Positions 52,562 through 61,443 of a stretch of 64,000 nt of DNA are shown here, in pieces. A program made the translations under genes and the position numbers. Source of the DNA: an uncultured Eubacteriales bacterium (GTDB lineage: Bacteria > Bacillota > Clostridia > Christensenellales > CAG-314). The stretch is from contig UQVY01000002.1 in NCBI GenBank assembly GCA_900544545.1, positions 124,001 to 188,000 of the forward strand, given 5' to 3'. The notes beneath the pieces were generated by a model that saw nothing but the letters and a program-made list of their open reading frames with translations, did not search any database and had not been told where the DNA came from. Every line of letters begins with the position of its first letter. The first letter of the stretch is position 1.

Positions 52562-54271
52562 ATGAAAATGGAAATTCTCTTTGCCGCGGTGTATTCCGCG
52601 TTTTGGTTAGCGGCGGCGTTACCGGCGATGCGCGTTCTCCAATCGCTGTCATATCGGCCCGAGAGAGGGTACGCAAGAATTGAAAAAACAAATGAATTTA
52701 TTTCGTGTTTAATATTAAATTTAATGTTTGCCGCGGCGTTCGTTTTGTTCGGAAAAATTGCGGCGATTGCGTTTGTTACCGTGAATTTAGCATACGTCGT
52801 GTGGCTTCGAACTGTAAAAAAAAGAACGTTATATAGGAAAACCAACAGAATATTACGGCAATATGTGACGAACTATATTATTTTAATTTTACTTTCAATA
52901 ATTTGGCTGCCACTCGGAGGTCTGCTTTGTTATTTGGTTCCGGTCGTCGGATTGTGGGTAAATCGGCCGATTGAAATGTTGATCAATCGAAAATTTATCA
53001 ATCAGGCAGTTAAAAAAATAAGAAATAGTCGTGCAATTAAAGTGATAATTACGGGAAGCTATGGTAAAACAAGTGTTAAAAATTATCTAAAAACGCTTTT
53101 GTCTGAAAAATATAAGGTTCTTGCGACTCCCGAGAGTTATAATACGCCCCTCGGAATCGCCTTAACGGTCAATAATAGTCTATCTGACGAGACTGAAATT
53201 TTTATTGCAGAGGCCGGAGCGCGCCAAAAAGGCGATATTTTGGAGATTTGTGAGATGATTGAGCCTGATTTAGGGGTAATTGTTGGTATCGCCCCACAAC
53301 ATATTCAGACTTTCGGCACATTAAACGAGATAATTTCAACAAAATTTGAACTCGTAAATTACATAAATAAAAAATTTAACAAATTAAATTACAAGAATAA
53401 ATTGGAAAAATCTTGCATTAAAAAAAGAAAACCGCGAGTGAAAAAGGTTGGTAAGACTGCCCCATTAAATCAAGATTTAAAGTCAAAAATGACTTGCAAT
53501 TTTCTTAAAAAAGCTGATTGTTCAAGGGACGGATTATATTACAATATAAAAAAACGCTTTATTTACAGCAATAATTGCGAGTTGCTAAAAAATGAAGTTA
53601 AATTCAGAGAGTGTGATGGACTTGCCTGCGGAAAGGGTGGATTTATTGATATACGATTGGTTTGCAGCAGTTGTAAATCTTCTTTTGAATCGGATATTTT
53701 GCGTATAACAAATGGTCAAAATTTCTTATTTAATTTTGGCAATCTATTTCTTGAGGGGAAGTGTCATCTTTTTGCGGAATCGGAGATTGATTCGCTTTGT
53801 GTGGCTGCCGGGGCTGCCTACTCTTTGGGCTTGATGCCCGAAGAAATAGTCCGCGCAGCCTCGACGATTAAGTCGGTTGCTCATCGCGCTGAAGTGAAAT
53901 TCAATGGCAATATATTTATTATAGATGATAGTTATAATTGTTCTACGGAAAGCGCGAAGTCGTCGATTACTTTGTTGGATTCGTTTTTTGGTAAAAAAAT
54001 GTGCATAACGCCCGGCATTGTTGAGGGTGGTAATTTGCAAGTCCGACTTAATTTTGAAATAGGAACACAACTTGCAAAAGTTTGCGATTGGGTGTGCATT
54101 GTCGGGCCTAACGCCGATGCGATAGAAAAAGGCCTTCTTTCCGAAAGTTTTCACAAAGAGAGTATTTTCCGCGCAAGTACACCCGAAAATGCCGTAAAGA
54201 TGCTTGCGCCTTATTTTTCGCATGGCGATGTGTTGTTGTTTCTTAACGATGTTCCGGACGATTATTTATAG
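52562..54271 (+). CDS. murF: MurF-like Mur ligase with N-terminal membrane region
   Basis: A 569-residue Mur ligase. MurF adds D-Ala-D-Ala to the UDP-muramyl tripeptide, and ddl follows. Residues 1 to about 145 form three or four membrane helices, unusual for MurF though seen in some clostridial homologues. The ligase ATP loop is IITGSYGKTSVKNYL, then TPLGIALTVNN, AEAGARQKGDI and GVIVGIAPQHIQTFG; the C-terminal domain has AHRAEVKFNGNIFIIDDSYNCS. Between about 270 and 380 lies a Lys- and Cys-rich stretch unlike the usual middle domain. The sequence is more AT-rich than neighbouring genes. The start at 52562 follows GAGGTGTG. Confidence 0.82.
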   Translation: MKMEILFAAVYSAFWLAAALPAMRVLQSLSYRPERGYARIEKTNEFISCLILNLMFAAAFVLFGKIAAIAFVTVNLAYVVWLRTVKKRTLYRKTNRILRQYVTNYIILILLSIIWLPLGGLLCYLVPVVGLWVNRPIEMLINRKFINQAVKKIRNSRAIKVIITGSYGKTSVKNYLKTLLSEKYKVLATPESYNTPLGIALTVNNSLSDETEIFIAEAGARQKGDILEICEMIEPDLGVIVGIAPQHIQTFGTLNEIISTKFELVNYINKKFNKLNYKNKLEKSCIKKRKPRVKKVGKTAPLNQDLKSKMTCNFLKKADCSRDGLYYNIKKRFIYSNNCELLKNEVKFRECDGLACGKGGFIDIRLVCSSCKSSFESDILRITNGQNFLFNFGNLFLEGKCHLFAESEIDSLCVAAGAAYSLGLMPEEIVRAASTIKSVAHRAEVKFNGNIFIIDDSYNCSTESAKSSITLLDSFFGKKMCITPGIVEGGNLQVRLNFEIGTQLAKVCDWVCIVGPNADAIEKGLLSESFHKESIFRASTPENAVKMLAPYFSHGDVLLFLNDVPDDYL

Positions 54272-54410
54272 AACAAATATTTGAATATATTAAAAATTTT
54301 TTACAAAGAATTTCATTGAGTTTACAAATAAAAATTCATATTATAGAATAAAATTCAAAATCGTTATAAACGACAGATATGATAACGATTTTCACAAACG
54401 GAGGTCTTTT

Positions 54411-55883
54411 ATGAAAAAATCTGTGAAAAGCAGGACAGAAAATCGTCCGAAAGCGGTTGTTTTTTTTGGCGGGGTGTCGGTTGAGCATGACGTTTCGGTC
54501 GTGACCGGCCTTATGACGGCTGCGGCAATGAGCAAAAATTTTGATGTGTTGAGGATTTTTGTTGATAAATCCGGCCTTTGGAGGATTGCCCCGTCGTCCT
54601 CTGAACCGTTAAATTTTGGCGAAAAAGGTGAATTTGATAAGTTTAAAAAATGTTCAATATTTGCTGATGGTGTGATATCAATTAAGAATTTTCAGGGTTA
54701 TAAGCCGATTTTTAAGCCAGATATCGGGGTAATTTGCTTTCACGGAGGTAGTGGCGAAGGCGGTGGTGCGGCGGGGCTTTTGTGTATGTGCGGAATCCCC
54801 TGTATAAACGGCGGCGTTGCGCTTCATTCGATTGCGATGGACAAAAGTCTCTTGAAAAAGTTGGCGTTATCGGCGAAAATTCCGGTGCTTCCGCATGTTT
54901 TTGTTGATAAATGTGATTGGATTAAGGATAAAACCAATATTGAACAATGTTATAAAAGAGTTGAAAACGCGAATATTAATTGTACAGATAGCGAAAACAC
55001 CTGTGATGAATCAAGAAATGCCGATTTTAGTTCAAATTGTTCCTGTGCTTTAAATTCAGATTTAGCGGCAGAGAATTCTAATGAAAATGAAATAGATTAT
55101 GTTAAAGATGCGTCCATAAATTTGCATAATATGAAAGAAAGTGATTATAATGCGAATTTTAGCGAAATAAAAAGATGCAAATGTGGTAATTCAATGGAAG
55201 CTTGTAAAAAATCAAAATGCAATTGCAAAAAGAACATGGATTTTCACGATGCGGAAATCGAATCTTACAAACTAAAAATAATTTTAGAAGCGGAAAAATT
55301 CTGTTATCCGATGATTGTGAAGCCTTGTTCGTTGGGAAGCAGCATCGGCGTTTCGTGTGTCCATTCGAGGCAGGAATTGGTAGAGGCTTTGGAGACTGTT
55401 TTTTGTTTGGATACGGGCGCGATGATTGAACCGAAGCTGAAAAATCTCATTGAAGTTAATTGCGCCGTTGCGAAAATTAAAGGAAAAACCGTTGCAACGC
55501 AGCTCGAAAAGCCTTTAACTAAAGGAGAAATCCTTGATTTTTCCGATAAATATATGATGTTCGGAAAAAAGGGGACCAATCGGATTTTTCCGTGGGAGGG
55601 CGAGTGCGTCGAGGAGATCCAGGACTATTCAAAAACGATTTACGACCTTCTTTCGGGGCGCGGTCCGGTGCGTGCGGACTGGTTTGTGTCCGACGGGAAG
55701 CCTTATCTTAACGAAATAAATGCCGTTCCGGGTTCACTTGCGAACTATCTTTTTGAAGAGGATTTTCCGACGCTTCTTTGGGAGCTTTATGAGCAGACTC
55801 TGGCCGACGAAAAAGAAAAATCCGAACTTATCAGAACGGTTAATTCTCCGGTTTTGTCGGGAAAAGGCTCAAAATCGCTCTGA
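54411..55883 (+). CDS. ddl: D-alanine--D-alanine ligase with Cys-rich insertion
   Basis: An ATP-grasp ligase of 490 residues; the usual length is about 350. The N-terminal motif FFGGVSVEHDVSV (18-30), the FHGGSGEGGGAAGLLCMCGI region, PMIVKPCSLGSSIGVS (300-315) and the metal motif NEINAVPGSLANYLF are present, so the fold and ATP site look intact. Residues about 171-283 are an Asn/Ser/Cys-rich insertion with around ten cysteines, including CKC...C...CNC, in a position where normal Ddl has a short linker. Whether the product is D-Ala-D-Ala or a variant cannot be told. The ribosome site GGAGG precedes the ATG. Confidence 0.88.
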   Translation: MKKSVKSRTENRPKAVVFFGGVSVEHDVSVVTGLMTAAAMSKNFDVLRIFVDKSGLWRIAPSSSEPLNFGEKGEFDKFKKCSIFADGVISIKNFQGYKPIFKPDIGVICFHGGSGEGGGAAGLLCMCGIPCINGGVALHSIAMDKSLLKKLALSAKIPVLPHVFVDKCDWIKDKTNIEQCYKRVENANINCTDSENTCDESRNADFSSNCSCALNSDLAAENSNENEIDYVKDASINLHNMKESDYNANFSEIKRCKCGNSMEACKKSKCNCKKNMDFHDAEIESYKLKIILEAEKFCYPMIVKPCSLGSSIGVSCVHSRQELVEALETVFCLDTGAMIEPKLKNLIEVNCAVAKIKGKTVATQLEKPLTKGEILDFSDKYMMFGKKGTNRIFPWEGECVEEIQDYSKTIYDLLSGRGPVRADWFVSDGKPYLNEINAVPGSLANYLFEEDFPTLLWELYEQTLADEKEKSELIRTVNSPVLSGKGSKSL

Positions 55884-56163
55884 TTTTTGATTTTTGAGGA
55901 GATAATTCCCGAGAATTTCAAGATTTATGTGAAATTTATATGAAATTAATAAGAAACAATATTATTTAATGAGAGTAATATGTGAATTAAACCGAATTTC
56001 GGTGAAGTCAATCCGAGTTTGAGTGAAAAGAATTTGTAATTCTCGGGTAAATCGCGTTTTATTAAGCTAAAAAGCAGAAAGTTGTCGGTTTTTAGCGATA
56101 AAGTGATGATTTTGCGGTGATTTCGGGGAATCTGACGAGCGGGCAAAAAGTCCGAAAAAACGC

Positions 56164-56192
56164 TTGCTTATCGGGGCGATATAGTGTAAAAT
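56164..56192 (+). promoter_or_regulatory. Probable promoter of murB
   Basis: TTGCTT (56164-56169) and TAAAAT (56187-56192) are separated by 17 bp. The rest of the 369-bp ddl-murB gap is AT-rich and shows no gene. Confidence 0.6.
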
Positions 56193-56252
56193 ATATCGGG
56201 AGCTTCCGCTTCGGCGGCGCAAAATCACATTTTTTGGGTTTTCGGAGGGCTT

Positions 56253-57419
56253 TTGAAGGATTTTTCCGTGTTTTCGATGGATTTTTCGGGCTTTTTTCGT
56301 GAATTTTCGGCTCGTAAGGACGCCGAAATTTCCAAAATGACGACGTTTGGCGTGGGCGGAAGGGCGGCTCTGGCGGTTTATCCCGAGTCGGTTGCGCGGC
56401 TTGCAGCGGTTGTCGCGTTTGCGGCGAAATCCGACGTTCCCGTCCTCGTTCTGGGCGGCGGCTCGAACGTTTTGGTTTCGGACGCCGGTTTTTCGGGCAT
56501 AGTTATTCGTGCGGGCGGCGTTTTGCGCGGGATTTTGCCCTGTCGAGGCGGTTTTTGGGCAGCCGCGGGGACTTATCTCGGCGAAATTTTTCGTTTTTCG
56601 AGGGATAACGATCTCGGCGGTTTCGAGTTTTTACGTTCGATTCCGGGTGCGGTTGGTGCTTCGGTCGTGGGCAACGCGGGTTGTTTCGGTGGCGAAATTG
56701 CGAAAAGAGCGAAAATCGTGCAGGCTCTCGACCTGAAAAAACTTGCGGAATTTTTCGGTAAACCCCGATTTTGCGGAACCGACGGATTTTTCGGGGAAAC
56801 CGACTTTTCGGCGGTCGAAAACACTCCTTCTCCGCGGAAACTCCGAGGAAACGAGGCAGAAAATTTCCTTCCCGAAAACGAACTTGCGACGGAGAAAAAT
56901 CCGACCGCGCCGATTCTTCCGGAGAGTGACATCCGCGAGGCTGTACGCGCGTCGGAGATTTTTTTCGACGGGGAAGCTCTCGCGCCGCAGTATCGGAGGA
57001 CCGCGCTTTCGGGCGGAAGATTTCTCGTAACCCGGGTTTTTTTCGAGGGAGTCGGGAGTTTCGACGCGGGATTTGCCGATTACGTCGCCCGAAAAAGAGC
57101 CGAAACCCAGCCGCGTGGCTGCAAAACCGCCGGCAGCGTTTTTCTTCGCGACGGAGATTTTTCTCCGGCGAAAGCCATTGACGACCTCGGGCTTAAAGGT
57201 CTGCGCGTCGGCGGAGCTTACGTTCATCCGCGTCACGCCGGCTTTATCGCGAATCGCTCGGACGCTTCGGCTTCGGATGTCCTCGAGCTTATCGGAATTC
57301 TCCGCAGGAGAGTATACGAAGCCTTCGGAAGGGAGTTGAGAACGGAAATAAATTACGTAGGCGACGGAGCTTTCCGCCTTAACCAAAGGGGAATCTTCGG
57401 CTCGCCGGTATCGGAGTGA
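56253..57419 (+). CDS. murB: UDP-N-acetylenolpyruvoylglucosamine reductase
   Basis: MurB (388 residues) makes UDP-N-acetylmuramate using FAD and NADPH. The FAD-binding part shows MTTFGVGGRAALAVYP, LVLGGGSNVLVSDAGFSGIVI and GFEFLRSIPGAVGASVVGNAGCFGGE. The C-terminal part has KTAGSVFLRDGDFSPAKAIDDLGLKG and HAGFIANRSDASASDVLELI. Residues about 162-236 are a low-complexity insertion replacing the usual loop before YRRT. A TTG start at 56253 is supported by GGAGGG just upstream; GTG (56268) or ATG (56277) are alternatives. The PHP gene starts 3 bp after the stop. Confidence 0.92.
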   Translation: MKDFSVFSMDFSGFFREFSARKDAEISKMTTFGVGGRAALAVYPESVARLAAVVAFAAKSDVPVLVLGGGSNVLVSDAGFSGIVIRAGGVLRGILPCRGGFWAAAGTYLGEIFRFSRDNDLGGFEFLRSIPGAVGASVVGNAGCFGGEIAKRAKIVQALDLKKLAEFFGKPRFCGTDGFFGETDFSAVENTPSPRKLRGNEAENFLPENELATEKNPTAPILPESDIREAVRASEIFFDGEALAPQYRRTALSGGRFLVTRVFFEGVGSFDAGFADYVARKRAETQPRGCKTAGSVFLRDGDFSPAKAIDDLGLKGLRVGGAYVHPRHAGFIANRSDASASDVLELIGILRRRVYEAFGRELRTEINYVGDGAFRLNQRGIFGSPVSE

Positions 57420-57422
57420 ATA

Positions 57423-58196
57423 ATGCTTTTTTCTGATCTTCATACTCATACCGTGTTTTCTCACGGCAAAGGAACAATCGAGGAAAACTACAATCAGGCG
57501 GTAAAAATCGGACTCTCTCAGCTCGGAATATCCGACCACGGACTCGGACATCTGATGTTCGGAATGAAAAAGAAGAATATCGCCGTTATGCGGCAGGAAA
57601 TCGAACGCCTTAACGCAAAGGGCAAGCCGACGAAGGTTTATCTCGGCATAGAAGCGAACCTTCTCGATTTCGACGGAAACGTGGACCTTACGCGGGAGGA
57701 AGCCCGACTTTTCGATTACGTTATAGTAGGTTATCATAAGGCTTCCGCGCCCACGAATTTAGGGAATTTCTTCTCTTATAACCTCGGAAGTATGCTCAGG
57801 GACGCTTTTAAGGCTCCCGCGGACGACCGCTATACCAGAGCTTACGTCAAAGCCATAGAATCGGGCAAGGTAGATATAATAAGTCATCTGAATCTCGGCG
57901 TAAAAACCGACGTCAGGGAAGTCGGAAAGGCGGCGAGGGATTACGGCGTGCTTATCGAACTCAACGGAAAGGGCGTGGCGATGACCGACGACGAAGTCAA
58001 CGAACTTCTGAACGTAGGCGTAACCTTTATCGTGAATTCGGACGCGCATACGCCCGACAGAGTCGGCGAAATCAGCAAACCGATGGCGGTTATCGACAGG
58101 CTTGCGATTCCCGCGTGCAAAGTCGTGAATCTTTCGGGACCGGTGGATATAGACGCCTTCACGCAGCGCAGAGCAACCGACGTCAGGCGGGTTTAG
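57423..58196 (+). CDS. PHP-domain metal-dependent phosphoesterase
   Basis: A 257-residue PHP-domain protein. Metal-binding motifs SDLHTHTVFSHGKGT (residues 4-18), GISDHGLGH (38-46), a GIEANL glutamate near 79, VGYHK near 103 and NSDAHTPDRVGE near 203 are all present. It resembles YcdX/HisJ-like phosphatases; the exact substrate is unknown. It is coupled to murB (3-bp gap), as in many Clostridia where murB, a PHP gene and rapZ cluster. The downstream gap contains copy 4 of the 66-bp element. Confidence 0.88.
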   Translation: MLFSDLHTHTVFSHGKGTIEENYNQAVKIGLSQLGISDHGLGHLMFGMKKKNIAVMRQEIERLNAKGKPTKVYLGIEANLLDFDGNVDLTREEARLFDYVIVGYHKASAPTNLGNFFSYNLGSMLRDAFKAPADDRYTRAYVKAIESGKVDIISHLNLGVKTDVREVGKAARDYGVLIELNGKGVAMTDDEVNELLNVGVTFIVNSDAHTPDRVGEISKPMAVIDRLAIPACKVVNLSGPVDIDAFTQRRATDVRRV

Positions 58197-58208
58197 CTTT
58201 TCGCGGAC

Positions 58209-58274
58209 GCCTGCGCTCCCCGATATACTTTCGCGTCGGCGGAAACTTTATTCGGCCCGCCCGCCCCGCGCAGG
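58209..58274 (+). repeat. 66-bp dispersed element, copy 4
   Basis: Starts GCCTGCGCTCCCCGATATAC and ends CCCGCCCCGCGCAGGC, with perfect 8-bp terminal inverted repeats. Confidence 0.75.
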
Positions 58275-58359
58275 CTAAGACTTGGTGGATGAGAGAGAGC
58301 CGAGGCTATGAAAAAACAAACAAAAACAGAACCAAATTAAAATTACGGCAGGACATAAT

Positions 58360-61227
58360 ATGAATATAGACGGAGAAAACACTGCAGCAACGAAGGAAAG
58401 CGAGGTTGGAGCGGGCGAAAGCGCGCGCGGGAAGCGAGGCAGGAAGCCGAAAGCCGAAAAGAGCGGCGAGGCCGGCGCGAAAGGTCGCGAGGTTGGCGAA
58501 AAGGCCGTAACTAAGGCAAAAAAGCCCGCAGTCGAAGCGAAAAAAGCGGATAGCGGAGAGAAGAAAACGGCGAAAAATCCGGAGATGCCGCAGGAACCCG
58601 CCGCGAAAAAAGCCGAACCCGAGAAGGAAAAATCGGCTGCGGAGAAGTCGGAAACCAAGGTTTCGAAGGGCAATCGGAAGGCAAAAACGGCGCAAAAAGT
58701 CGAAATTAAGTCGGAAAAAACGGCGGAATCGCCCGAAAATCAGCCGAAAATCGTTGAAAATCCGACGAAATCGGTTGAAAAACAGGCCGAAAAACAGCCA
58801 AAAAAGCAGACTGTTGAAAAGAAATCCGAAAAAAAGGTAGCCGAAACGCAGGAAATCGCGCCCGAAAAGAAAGAGAAACAGTCCAAAAAATCAACCAAAA
58901 ATAAAAAATCGCAGTATAAAGTCGATATTGTTTTAGAAAAGCCCGACATAAAATCGGAGAAAACCGAGGCTGAATTAGGAAAATCCGAAAATTCCGAAAG
59001 AGTTGAGGTAAAATCGGAAAAATCCGAAATTATCGCGAAAAAAACGGACAAAAAAGCAAAAAAATCGGAAATTAAGCCCGAAAAAGTCGAAATTGCCGAG
59101 GAAAAGGCTAAAAACGCGGACGAAAAATCCGAAAAAACGGTTGTGAAAACCGAAAATTTCGACGAAAAGGCCGCGATTAAAGCGGAGAAAAAGCGGCGCG
59201 GTCGTCCGACGGGCAGCAAAAACAAGGCCCCGAAAGCCGACGAGGGCGCAAAAAACGAGCTTTCACCTGCGATTTCCGAGCCTGAAACGCCCCAAAAACC
59301 CGCGGACGAGAAAAATTCGGCCGACGGCGCAAAAAAGGAGACGGATTTCGCGAAATCGCAGGTTGGCGGCACGAACTCCGACGCTCGTTTAATGAACTCC
59401 GAGGTTGATGCCGCAAAGTCGAAGATTGACGAGGCCGAGCCGTCGCAAATCGCTTTGCAGCCCGAGCCCGAAAAATCCGCCGAGCCGCTTTCCGAAAGTA
59501 AATCAGAGAAGCCCGAAAAGAAGGAAAAACAGTCCAAAAGAGTAACCAAAAATAAAAAATCGCAAAACAAAGTCGAGATTGCTTCGGAAAAATCCGAGAT
59601 TAAATCGGAGCAACCCGAAAAGATCGAAAAACCCGAGGCTGGAACGCAGGAAAAATCGGGAAAAAACAGTCCCGAAATTAAATCCGAGAACGCGGAAAAG
59701 CCCGCCGAGGAGAATAAAAAGCCTTCAAACAGGCAGAGAAAATCGCGGAAATCCAAGGCTAAATCCGAAAATCCGAAGCCCGAATCCGACTCCGAGAAAC
59801 CTCAGGTTGTCGGCGCGGAATCCGACGCTCGTTCAACGAACTCCGACGTTCGCGATACGAACTTGCCGGTTGATTCAACGAAAGTCGAGAATTCCGAAAA
59901 GCCCGCCGGGGAGAAAAAACAAGCCGACGACGCTCTTGACGTGCATAGAACTTACGCGGTTTACGAACTCGAACGCCGCAATCTTTGGAGCAAGAGCCGC
60001 CACAACGTGGACACGATTGCCTTCGGAGGAACGATAAAAGCCCGCAGAAAGCCCGCCGCGCAGCCGGAATTCGTCGCCGTCGCCGAGGAAAAGCACTTCG
60101 CGCCCGTCAATCCCGCTCAGGTCAGCGTCAACAAGAAAATGGTCAACGACGTCATAGTGTCGCTCTTCGAAACGCGCGAAAAACGGACTCGGAAGGACCT
60201 TATCGACGAGGCGATGAAGCATTACGGACTTTCCGAAATGCAGCTTTCCGAAAGGAGCAGCACCTCCCTTGCGACTCGTTATAAGTCGCTCACGGGCTCG
60301 GTAATCAACGAGCTTCTCGAGCAGCGGCTCATAGAGTACGAAGGAACGGAACTTCGGCTCGTCAACACCGTTCAGGAAACTCAGCAGAGCATAAATTACA
60401 AGACTCGGATTCTTACGCTTCTTTCCGACGGACAACCCAGAACGAGAGCCGGAATTCTCAACGAAATCGCGGGCGAAAACAACCGCAAGGCTCCCGATTC
60501 CTCGGATAATTCCGCCAAGCGCGACGCAAAGAAAAGAGCCTTCGTCGGGACCGCTCTCCGTCAGCTCGAAGATATGGGCGAGGTTTTCCGCAGGAACGGA
60601 AGATATTTCGTCAAGCAGAGCGAGAAGTATCCGGCGACTCCGATAGGAGCGCATTTCATCGACACGGAAAAGGTATATCTCGAGGCGGTAGCGGGAAGGC
60701 TCAGACGGGCAAAGTACGAAAACAAGCTCAAGATGGCTTATATGAAAGCCATAAACATCAACGGCAGCGTGTTTATGGAGATTCTCGCGCTTAAAGCGGT
60801 CAAGGTTCTTTTCGGGAAATCGGTAGTGAGCGACGAGCTTACGGCGGGGCCCAACGACAACGGAATCGACGGAATCGTAGAGGTTATCGATCCGCTCGGT
60901 TTCCGCGAAAAGATACTCATTCAGGCAAAGACGCGTCAGAGGCTCAACACCAGCGTAACGGTAAAGGAGCTGCGCGAATTTGCGGGAGTAATGCAGGGAG
61001 CGAGAGCGGCTAAGGGAGTTATGGCTACGAACGCGAGTATTCACGAGGAAGGGAAGCGATTCGCGGCGACCATTCCCAATCTGACCTGCATAGACAAGGA
61101 CAGACTTTTCGATATCGCGCTTAAACACTCTCTCGGAATAATTTACGACGAAAACGGAATACCCTTCCTCGACGCGGGGCTTTTCATCAATTACTCTCTC
61201 GGCGTATCTCAGCCAAGACACGATTAG
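58360..61227 (+). CDS. Mrr-like nuclease with long charged AT-hook arm
   Basis: A 955-residue protein. Residues 1 to about 525 are Lys/Glu/Ser/Ala-rich and disordered-looking. Two AT-hook-like motifs are visible: RGKRGRKPKA near residue 23 and KKRRGRPTGSK near 280. A KEKQSK-NKKSQ-KV segment is duplicated at about 170 and 388. Two stretches are heptads from the 21-bp repeat (GTNSDAR, STNSDVR). Residues about 590-760 look like winged-helix units. The C-terminal region has the Mrr/PD-(D/E)XK signature NDNGIDGIVEV...ILIQAKTR (D, then QxK). No methyltransferase is nearby. I infer DNA binding and cleavage or structure-specific recognition. Confidence 0.75.
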   Translation: MNIDGENTAATKESEVGAGESARGKRGRKPKAEKSGEAGAKGREVGEKAVTKAKKPAVEAKKADSGEKKTAKNPEMPQEPAAKKAEPEKEKSAAEKSETKVSKGNRKAKTAQKVEIKSEKTAESPENQPKIVENPTKSVEKQAEKQPKKQTVEKKSEKKVAETQEIAPEKKEKQSKKSTKNKKSQYKVDIVLEKPDIKSEKTEAELGKSENSERVEVKSEKSEIIAKKTDKKAKKSEIKPEKVEIAEEKAKNADEKSEKTVVKTENFDEKAAIKAEKKRRGRPTGSKNKAPKADEGAKNELSPAISEPETPQKPADEKNSADGAKKETDFAKSQVGGTNSDARLMNSEVDAAKSKIDEAEPSQIALQPEPEKSAEPLSESKSEKPEKKEKQSKRVTKNKKSQNKVEIASEKSEIKSEQPEKIEKPEAGTQEKSGKNSPEIKSENAEKPAEENKKPSNRQRKSRKSKAKSENPKPESDSEKPQVVGAESDARSTNSDVRDTNLPVDSTKVENSEKPAGEKKQADDALDVHRTYAVYELERRNLWSKSRHNVDTIAFGGTIKARRKPAAQPEFVAVAEEKHFAPVNPAQVSVNKKMVNDVIVSLFETREKRTRKDLIDEAMKHYGLSEMQLSERSSTSLATRYKSLTGSVINELLEQRLIEYEGTELRLVNTVQETQQSINYKTRILTLLSDGQPRTRAGILNEIAGENNRKAPDSSDNSAKRDAKKRAFVGTALRQLEDMGEVFRRNGRYFVKQSEKYPATPIGAHFIDTEKVYLEAVAGRLRRAKYENKLKMAYMKAININGSVFMEILALKAVKVLFGKSVVSDELTAGPNDNGIDGIVEVIDPLGFREKILIQAKTRQRLNTSVTVKELREFAGVMQGARAAKGVMATNASIHEEGKRFAATIPNLTCIDKDRLFDIALKHSLGIIYDENGIPFLDAGLFINYSLGVSQPRHD
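59341..59420. repeat. 21-bp repeat units inside the Mrr-like gene, array 1
   Basis: Units with CGAAAT, CGAACT, TGAACT and CAAAGT at 59355, 59376, 59397 and 59418, period 21 bp, in frame as AKSQVGG/TNSDARL-type heptads. Confidence 0.65.
59811..59883. repeat. 21-bp repeat units inside the Mrr-like gene, array 2
   Basis: Unit ends at 59820, 59841, 59862 and 59883; the best unit is CTCGTTCAACGAACTCC. It encodes SDARSTN-SDVRDTN-type heptads. Confidence 0.75.
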
Positions 61228-61443
61228 TCCGCGGAGCTTTTCGCGGGTTAATCTCACGGATTCTGCGGGCATAATCCCGAATTAAGCGGAGTTGATTCTG
61301 CGGACATAATTTCGGATTCGCAGGTAGGTTTCGCTGGGTGCGGTCGCGCGTAGTTTCCGGATTCGGGAGCCGCGGAACTTTTTGCCGGTCATTTCCGAGA
61401 GAAAGCTTTTTGCCGGGCTTTTCCGTAAGGAAGCGGAGGATTT

